The position numbers and the translations under genes were made by a program. Under the pieces are notes generated by a model. That model searched no databases. It was not told where the DNA came from and was given only the letters and a program-made list of their open reading frames with translations. DNA of 64,000 bases from Agarophyton chilense (taxonomy: Eukaryota; Rhodophyta; Florideophyceae; Gracilariales; Gracilariaceae): the NCBI GenBank assembly GCA_030374765.1, contig JARGXX010000003.1, forward strand, positions 434,001 to 498,000. Reading direction: 5' to 3'. Positions 57,450 to 64,000 of this stretch are shown here, one piece after another. The first letter of the stretch is position 1. Every line of letters starts with the position of its first letter.

Positions 57450-58526
57450 GTGAATGCTTACGAAACCAGGCTTAAAATATTAGAAATATTGACAAGGTTA
57501 ACGAAATCTATTAATGATGTAATTATGGCCGCATATGAGGCCAATGGTCCTACAGACACTATTGAAAGTGCCTCATTTTTACTACAAACAACATCGACAG
57601 GGTCAACAAAAAGAATCAGACCAAATATACCATCCAACGCCTCAACCGCCCCACAATGTATCTGAACTGGCTTATGCAATTCACAGAAAAATCTATACAC
57701 TTTTCCAAACCACACTTAGTAGACGAAATTCTAAAAACAGCCAAGATGTAGGAATGAAATTCTAAACACAACCCCGTAGACATGAAACACATCAACATGA
57801 AAACCACCACAGACAGCCTTAAAGAATCACATACAAAAACGTATCTCTCAATTCTAGAAAAAACTCATTACATCACATACTGCACCCGAACAGACATTTT
57901 TCACCAAATCAGCAGCCTATCACAGTTTCTGAAAGCACTACAAAGCCACTATTTACAAGCACTAAAAGCATTTCTTCGATACAGAAAAGACACCAAAGCA
58001 TAAGCGGTATCACATAAGAACGAATGCAACCTCGCGCAACAAAACCAATCACAGTTTTTAGCGATGAAGATTTCGCCATCCGAAAGGATCAAAAGTCCAT
58101 TAGTCTTATGATATCCTGCAAAAACACCCCATTTTAGCCCTATCCACAACAGAGGCGAAGTACATTTCAGCTTCAGACGCTCTTCTCTACACCGTTTGGA
58201 TGAATTACTTACTAAACACACTAATACCCGCGCTTCAAAAACCAATACCTGACTTTATTGATAATATGTCAGCTATCAAGATCGCAAAGAACCAAACACC
58301 AACGAAACACTGCAAATACATTGATATTAGACACTATCATATTCAGGGACACACACGTCGTCAAACCATAACGTTAGGACATATTTCCACAGTTGACATG
58401 AAAGCAGAGCTACTCACAAAACCTCTTCCACAACACAGCTTTGCTTACCTTCGGAACAATCTCAACATTCACCTCTACTCTCTTCCGAAAAACGACCCAG
58501 CACTGGGGCCTGTCAGATCGCATTGA
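57450..58526 (+). mobile_element. Old Ty1/copia pol relic (copy D)
   Basis: Plus-strand copia remnant in A-rich sequence. Near 57.66-57.75 kb YLNWLMQFTEKSIHFSKPHL followed by VDEILKTAKM corresponds to the end of copia reverse transcriptase. Near 57.94-58.0 kb ALKAFLRYRKDTK matches the conserved KRILRYLKGT region. The last frame, 58200-58526, has DNMSAIKIAKNQTPTKHCKY followed by IDIRHYHI, and DMKAELLTKPLP, the diagnostic copia RNase H end. It belongs to a different lineage from copies A-C and is broken in several places. Sequence right after it (TGTCAGATCGCATTGACTCC, with TATAAGGAG further on) might be LTR, but no second copy is present to prove it. Confidence 0.8.
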
Positions 58527-58792
58527 CTCCATACATTGTTGCACCGTTTTTCCTCCTACAGCATTTCAGTAGAGGAACTGTATAAGGAGAAAACGACCAC
58601 GACGGAGCAAGAGAGTAAGAGGTAAGTGCCTTCTTCCACAAAAACCATCGTCAACTTGAGTCTTTATTGAAGCGGTTGATGCAGGTGTACACGTTGCAAT
58701 ACGATATGACTGACAAAGGTTCATTCTTGGTGCACATCGCCCTCACGGGAAACCTCGTTCAGGAGGGGTTCATGTCGGGTTCATTGGGGGTT

Positions 58793-58881
58793 TATGTGGC
58801 GTCCATGTGGCGTCCAACATGGCGTCCATGTGGCGTCCATTTCGCGGCCATGTGGCATCCATGTGGCGTCCATGTGCCACC
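58793..58881 (+). repeat. 11-bp minisatellite (CATGTGGCGTC)
   Basis: About eight tandem units of CATGTGGCGTC with a few variants, one of 12 bp. Because 11 is not a multiple of three, all three frames through it are open and repetitive, giving the spurious frames on both strands. Confidence 0.85.
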
Positions 58882-59127
58882 ACAAGCTGGTGATGCGCCG
58901 TGGAAGGCACACAAATGCTTCAGGTTTCTGGCTGCAGTCACCTGACGCTCCGTTTGTCAGCGCTGACATACATTTATACACACCATACACAAGGAGACCG
59001 GCGTCTTCTCTCCACATAATTGTATGGAACACTCCACTCAGCCATCTATAATTCGGGTGAGCAGGGCCGAAGGTTCGTTAAAAAAAAAGCGGGAACGGAA
59101 GAGCGACAGATATGCTACGTGTCCTAC

Positions 59128-59343
59128 TCAGTATAAGCCTTCCGCTGCTTTGGATTGGATGGTCCTGAATACTTTGGCCCATATCTCGTTCTGCTTTCGG
59201 TAATTTCGCCTCCTCTCAATGTCGGTACGAGACATTGTAGGTTGCTGAACTGTGATTTTAAAAGAAACAATGTAGTCCCACCATGTTAGGCGTGAGCTAT
59301 CAGATAGTTTTTGTGAAGAGCGCCCGTCTGAAGTCTCCCTCAT
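59128..59343 (-). CDS. Small hypothetical ORF
   Basis: ATG-initiated, 71 codons, basic and helical in its second half (SRTDIERRRNYRKQNEIWAK). No homologous family is recognised. It could be an exon of a longer gene or a chance frame. Confidence 0.25.
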   Translation of the reverse strand: MRETSDGRSSQKLSDSSRLTWWDYIVSFKITVQQPTMSRTDIERRRNYRKQNEIWAKVFRTIQSKAAEGLY

Positions 59344-60623
59344 CCTTGTGTCCGAGGTCCAATAACTCTATAAGAATAGGAAAGAGATTGTCAACTGTCA
59401 GGCTCCGCACGCTCATTTTATCATATCCGACTCGAAACTATCCCAAAAGTTTGTGAGAGACGGACGCTCTTGATTATACGCAAAACGCGGCGAGGTCAGT
59501 GGTACGTTGTGTTCGAAAGCTGTCAAGTTAAACAGTATTCTGTTCCTTACATCGTATTTTCTGACAGGCTTCTCCGTTTTCTCTGATCCTCATGGTATTT
59601 GGCCTGGATTATATGGCTTGTGGGCGTTCGTTGGTCTTTCCAGAGCGACCTGTAACAGTAATCTGTTGCACACTTCAAATGAAACGAGTGTATTCGCCTC
59701 ATAAGATTCACAAAGATGTGTATTTTTACAACCAATAAACCGAGTTTTTTTCAGCATATGACATCTTCCTGGACTCACTCATGTATGAGATGTGTCAAAA
59801 CGGTAAAGGGTATAATTCGATATTGTAGGTGAATGGGAGATTCCAAAACTAGACAACAACAAGCATTCGACCGGTCTCTAAAGTTTAGTCTATCTTAAAC
59901 AATTTATTGGAGCAGAAAAGAGTTGTATTTGCATTGGAAGATGTCGGAGTCGGCATTTCTTTGTTCTTCAGCAATAATGATATGCTTCTAGGGTTTGGAG
60001 ACCATCGAGATCATGAAACATACATGTAGGTTCAAATTATAAACGATATCGATATCGCATTTTTTCGGTGTGACATATACGGTCCCAGGCTTCATTCCCT
60101 TCATCTATCGGAAATCGGCCTTAATCCAAAATACATGTCACGAAGGGGCAATTAGAAATAGAGTAATAAGTTTTACCCTCGAGCTGTGTTCCGCCAAAAC
60201 TTCGACCTTCTGTAATTCCGACGCATTTTTCTCAACTAGCTACAGTATTGGATTATAGGGATTCCTGGTGCTGACGATTTCTCGCGATACACTTTTTTGG
60301 AGCTGCTGCACTATTGATCCATGGCGAAACATTCAGTGGTGAGGAAATGTTTCTATTGCCGATCATATTTAACTGGTTTACAAACGACATACGGCGATTA
60401 AAAATGCATTCTACTTGATCGTAAATACAAATCACCAGTTTGATTGATTATATTGGTATGAGTTATCTCGTTGTTTTGTGCTGTTGGTAACTTTAGAATA
60501 CGAGCAGTTTTATTCTGAAACCTGTTGGTGTGAAGGATAGGTTGTCACACTATCTACCTTAGTACCAGTAGAACAAATATGAGAGGGGGGCTGTTTTGAT
60601 GATCCAAATGCTTTCTTATTGTT
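59344..60623. other. No confident gene
   Basis: AT-rich stretch with overlapping short frames on both strands near 59.5-59.7 kb and 60.07-60.26 kb. None has a motif or paired splice sites. Confidence 0.35.
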
Positions 60624-60890
60624 TCAGCTCCATCTTTTGACCAAGGTTTCCAAGATAATAGAATATTTGTATGAAGTGAATGTATCTGGTGAGGAGAAAC
60701 CCCCACTTTGAGTCATGGCATGTTTCTTGACAACCTCGCCCCAATGATTTGGACCAACATGGCGTAAAACCTTGACTTCCGATAATTTTGAGATGAGCAG
60801 CTTTCCGAATGGTTTTACCGAAAACCAAACTCCAGGGTCGTAAAAGCAAACATCAACGGGACTGTCAAGTACACGAATAATTCCGCGACA
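60624..60890 (-). CDS. Candidate terminal exon of a host gene
   Basis: On the minus strand a strong acceptor (ATCTTTTTGTTTCAG/TG) is followed by 88 in-frame codons and a stop. The sequence looks like ordinary globular protein (VLDSPVDVCFYDPGVWFSVK, HVGPNHWGEVVKKHAMTQSG). The upstream exon was not found; the ATG 60 bp before the acceptor would skip the splice. I do not recognise the family. Confidence 0.4.
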   Translation of the reverse strand, partial: CRGIIRVLDSPVDVCFYDPGVWFSVKPFGKLLISKLSEVKVLRHVGPNHWGEVVKKHAMTQSGGFSSPDTFTSYKYSIILETLVKRWS

Positions 60891-61555
60891 CTGAAACAAA
60901 AAGATCACACGAAACAGCAGAATCCATCTTCTGTTGCTGCAGCGAACCAAATTAAGGATTCCTTCCAGGGTTCAGCAGGTGTCGAAAACTCATAAAAACT
61001 CGAGAAACTATTTTTCTATATTGTGAAAGGAAGAGCTGGCAACAAACAATCCAAGTTGTACCCAAACTGCAAAAAACAATGCAATCTTTGCCAGGCGAAC
61101 CACACATAAGCGTGTAGGGTTGGTGGGATACAGTGCGTCGACTTTCGTAAGCTATGTACAGTATCTCGTTCTCCTACACAGGTATAGAAAGAAAATTCTT
61201 AGACTGGCACAAAAAAGGTTACTTATTATTGAATCCACAAGAATCCAGTATGACTTCGTGAAAGGATGCCTCCGATGAAAAAATTTTCTTTTTAGATGGT
61301 AACTTGAAAGGAGATGAGAAGATGCATAAGTTTTGAGTTTGACGAACAGTTTCTTGCAAACACCAGTATGATTTGCAGTAGTATAGCTACATATCCATGG
61401 CTTGACAGGTTTCCATATTTTCTTTCAATTTCGACTATTTTGCATTGATTCCATAATCGTATTGACATGACACATGATGTTTCCACACCCAAATGCCTGT
61501 CGAACTGACTCCGGATCTGTTCTTTTTGTCTTCAGTACAGAGATGAATCATGCGC

Positions 61556-61984
61556 TTACGAAGCGCGGTTTTTTCCATCATGGAGTGGTTGAAATATGAG
61601 TAGAAATAGAGGAAAGTTTGGCCGCCAAGAATACAACGCTGTAAAATGCCATAGACGCTGAATCATGGTGACATTTCTGTATTCGGCAACAAAAAGGTGT
61701 TTTCGAGAATGCCTCACAATCGATACAAATACAATCATCGCGGCTTCCGCTGTTCGACATGGCATTTGAGAAGAAGTTTGATGTACATCTTGTAGAGAAA
61801 CAATGGCATTGGGAAGATTCCCAAACTGAAACATTTCACGCCAAAACTTGCAACCGTAACACATGCAAAGACATTTGAACAGGATGTTGAGAAGATTGAA
61901 AGTGCGATCACCCCTTTTGTGTGTCTCATGAACTACGATACGACCCCATAAAGGGTGAGAACACCTCTTGGAGCAATGGATCAT
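61556..61984 (-). CDS. Hypothetical ORF
   Basis: ATG-initiated, 142 codons, cysteine-containing (LFKCLCMCYGCKFWREMFQF). Two other minus-strand frames overlap it, one with a Cys-rich segment (DDCICIDCEAFSKTPFCC), so the true frame is unsure. No motif I can name is present. Confidence 0.25.
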   Translation of the reverse strand: MIHCSKRCSHPLWGRIVVHETHKRGDRTFNLLNILFKCLCMCYGCKFWREMFQFGNLPNAIVSLQDVHQTSSQMPCRTAEAAMIVFVSIVRHSRKHLFVAEYRNVTMIQRLWHFTALYSWRPNFPLFLLIFQPLHDGKNRAS

Positions 61985-62115
61985 CTATTGATGCCATTAA
62001 ATTATCGGTTATACCAAGCTCACTCTCAACCTATGGTGCCTCTCTTGTTGTTGTTGTTGTTCTTCTTCTTCTATAATGTGTTCAACAGCTTTGTATTACT
62101 TGTTGAAGAATCTCT

Positions 62116-62360
62116 ATGAAATTAGATTTCTCATATCGAAGACATTCATGTTCATTGCATACTCCATGGTTGCATCTACGAACCTCTTTTTTGCAAATGT
62201 TCTCACACGGAGATCTGTGCAAAACAACTGAGTATCTCAGATTTCAGGAAGCCAGTCGTGGAATATGGAAAAGGTTCGTTTCCATTAATCACTATCTTCT
62301 TCTTTCAGGATTGATTATGATGGTGTGTTTCCTGGATATAATTTCGGTTCATTCGAATGA
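62116..62360 (+). CDS. Candidate two-exon small gene with a 35-bp intron
   Basis: The first exon starts at the ATG at 62116 and ends at 62273 (AAAAG/GTTCGT). The proposed intron 62274-62308 ends CTTCTTCTTTCAG. The second exon, 62309-62360, reads IDYDGVFPGYNFGSFE and then stops. Joined lengths are 158 and 52 nt, in frame, giving 69 residues plus stop. The sequence after the junction looks natural, but 35 bp is very short for an intron in most eukaryotes. It may also be part of a larger gene with the frame at 62.43 kb. Function unknown. Confidence 0.35.
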
Positions 62361-62425
62361 AAGTGATTTGATGCACTGATCTTAAATTATCTTACATCCA
62401 TTCAAAATGAACGGCTTAGCTGGAT

Positions 62426-62806
62426 AGAAATAACACTATATTGCAAGCACTCAATTCCGCTTGTCAGAACAGACTGATTCAACGATGCGTGTGGATACTG
62501 ATGTTGGACATCGAACGCAGAAGTCGGCATAGAAAGCCAGTCGCTTTTCGCGCATTTGATATCACTGCAGAACACGTTCTTTTTCTCTTAGAGCGATGTA
62601 ATGAATTGAACAACGACGAGGCTTTCAAGCAAATAAAATCTTCTTCTTTGAGGTGAGAGTAGATCTTTCGCATTTAGTCCTGAACAGCAACCCATCAATT
62701 CAAGAAGATGTCTTAGAAGGATTTGTTTCACAGGAATAGATGCCCATTTCTGAACGGAATGGAAAAAGAGTATCAGGAGGGCGGTACTTCTCTGTTTCAA
62801 TTCTAG
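62426..62806 (+). CDS. Candidate spliced gene, last two exons
   Basis: An open frame from about 62426, without ATG, reaches the donor TTTGAG/GTGAGA (exon end 62652). An 81-bp intron (62653-62733) ends TTGTTTCACAG. The second exon, 62734-62806, continues in frame to a TAG. The first exon has natural composition (RRSRHRKPVAFRAFDITAEH, then LLERCNELNND) and the second reads NRCPFLNGMEKEYQEGGTSL before the end. The consistent phase and good splice sites support a real gene, but the start and function are unknown. Confidence 0.45.
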
Positions 62807-64000
62807 CTCTTTCTGTATGATGGTATGGGGTTAAAATAGTTTCAGATTTACCGGCCTCATCTGCCTACCGACCACATTTCAATAAGCAAGGTAGTGTAGC
62901 GAAAAGGAATAGAGGCGTTCCAAGTCAGCTTCTTTCAAAGCCACATAGCAGCAAACATCCAAAAATATCGAATACGTTTTGAGATGAGCTATATACTACC
63001 AGCTACCATGATATCAAAGCGATGTTCAATTAAATCATGTGAGCATCGGCTTTGCGTTAGTTAAAGGCGGTCTCGAAAACCAGTGCGGAAAAACTTCTAT
63101 GTAAGAAGAACTGGTGACGGAAATTGCCGTCGGATATGCCTGGAAAACAAACTCACTTCAGATAAGTGATATCATACAGTACATTCACTGCTCTATTGTA
63201 TCGCTGAGGAAGAACCACGTACCATCCCGTTTCACATCTTTATCTGGTAAGGTCAAGAAGGTTTGCCTAGCTTTGAGGCCACGCTTTGGATGAGAGGTGA
63301 AATCACGGGCGGGTTTTCACATCACCTAATTAATGCTCTCACGAAAAAGCTCAGCTTTCACAGAGCAATCTCAAAATCTGAAGTAGACTTCTTCAATGTT
63401 GTTGGATTGTCAAAGCAAGCGCGTTTGTCAATAATTCACGTGATGCAGTGCGCTATACTTTTTTCGATGCATCCCCTGTCCCCAAATCAAACTGCCTTTT
63501 TGTTCCTACAGTCGTAAGAACGTTAACGTGGGGCATGCTCCTTTTGAATTTACTAACAAGTCTTACGCATGACGAGTGTGATATCGTAATCGGTTGCGAA
63601 ACATTTTAAATATGAGCGGGCGTCAACGACCGAAGAGATGGACCAGATCTGATGAGCGCAGCTGTCGGATTCAATCCAAACCGTCAAAGATAACTTTGCC
63701 CCATTCGCAAGAGCAGATGGTGCGGAGAAAATTCTCGATCAGAGTCCAGAGAAAAGCGTATGATTGGCATGCGCTCACCCGCTTGTGGCGAGTAAATCTG
63801 AAATGCTCCCCTCGGCCATTCTGAATTGAGATTTTCGCACTCAGACACTGCAGCCTTAAATCGTGCACGTTGCAGACCGATCGAGAAAATAAATATGACG
63901 GGCATATGCTTGCTGAGTGTGTGACGAGAGAAATATGGAGACAAAGCATTGCTTGCTGAGCCACGCAAATCGCTGCAGTGAAGAAATATATATAGCTAAC
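62807..64000. other. No confident gene to the window end
   Basis: Plus-strand frame 63263-63517 (AISKSEVDFFNVVGLSKQAR) begins without ATG and ends at an acceptor-like TTTTTGTTCCTACAG, so it may overlap an intron. Frame 63594-63824 is basic and unrecognised, with an overlapping minus-strand frame. Nothing here is firm. Confidence 0.3.

Noticed and set aside
58781-59051. Frames on both strands over the minisatellite
   Set aside because: The 11-bp unit lacks stops in all frames; the repetitive products are by-products.
1-64000. CRISPR arrays, rRNA, tRNA genes, bacterial operon signals
   Set aside because: No regularly spaced repeat-spacer pattern, no cloverleaf or rRNA-like sequence recognised, and the content is clearly eukaryotic.

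Overview
This is a retrotransposon-dominated stretch of a eukaryotic nuclear genome. Evidence: chromodomain-bearing Ty3/gypsy elements, Ty1/copia elements, relics of three DNA transposon superfamilies (PIF/Harbinger, CACTA-like Tnp2, piggyBac-like), and short open frames bounded by GT...AG splice signals. I cannot fix the taxon from sequence alone. The mix of element types would fit an oomycete-like or other TE-rich protist or invertebrate genome; this is a low-confidence guess.

Layout. 0-20.2 kb is a mosaic of LTR elements: gypsy copy 1 (minus, cut by the window edge), copia copy C (minus), copia copy A (plus, with 5' LTR and primer site), an orphan LTR (family R2), gypsy copy 2 (minus), LTR R1, LTR R2, and copia copy B (minus). 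Copies A and B face each other as an imperfect inverted pair around gypsy 2. 20.2-22.6 kb holds a decayed host-like gene and a splice-bounded membrane-protein exon. 22.9-28.3 kb holds a more divergent gypsy copy 4 (plus) and unclassified frames. 28.4-30.0 kb is a PIF/Harbinger transposase interrupted by an R1 LTR. 30.6-33.0 kb is a CACTA/Tnp2-like transposase. 33.3-39.1 kb has one R2 LTR, one R1 LTR and two decayed host-like frames. 40.2-43.0 kb is an AT-rich island with a piggyBac-like relic. 43.0-54.6 kb holds an old solo LTR and then gypsy copy 3 (minus). Copy 3 is nearly whole: two 914-bp LTRs, a 5-bp target duplication, primer site and polypurine tract. 54.6-64 kb is sparse, with candidate small spliced host genes, an old A-rich copia relic and an 11-bp minisatellite.

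The most striking observation concerns the gypsy lineage of copies 1-3. Each copy carries, between the end of pol and the 3' LTR, an extra reading frame on the opposite strand, running toward pol. The encoded proteins are recognisably homologous between copies. A pyrimidine-rich block separates the two converging frames in every copy. This resembles the antisense genes known from a few plant LTR elements (Grande) and from deltaretroviruses (HBZ), but I do not recognise this protein family. All LTR elements are treated as fossils; only extent, parts and rough state are given.
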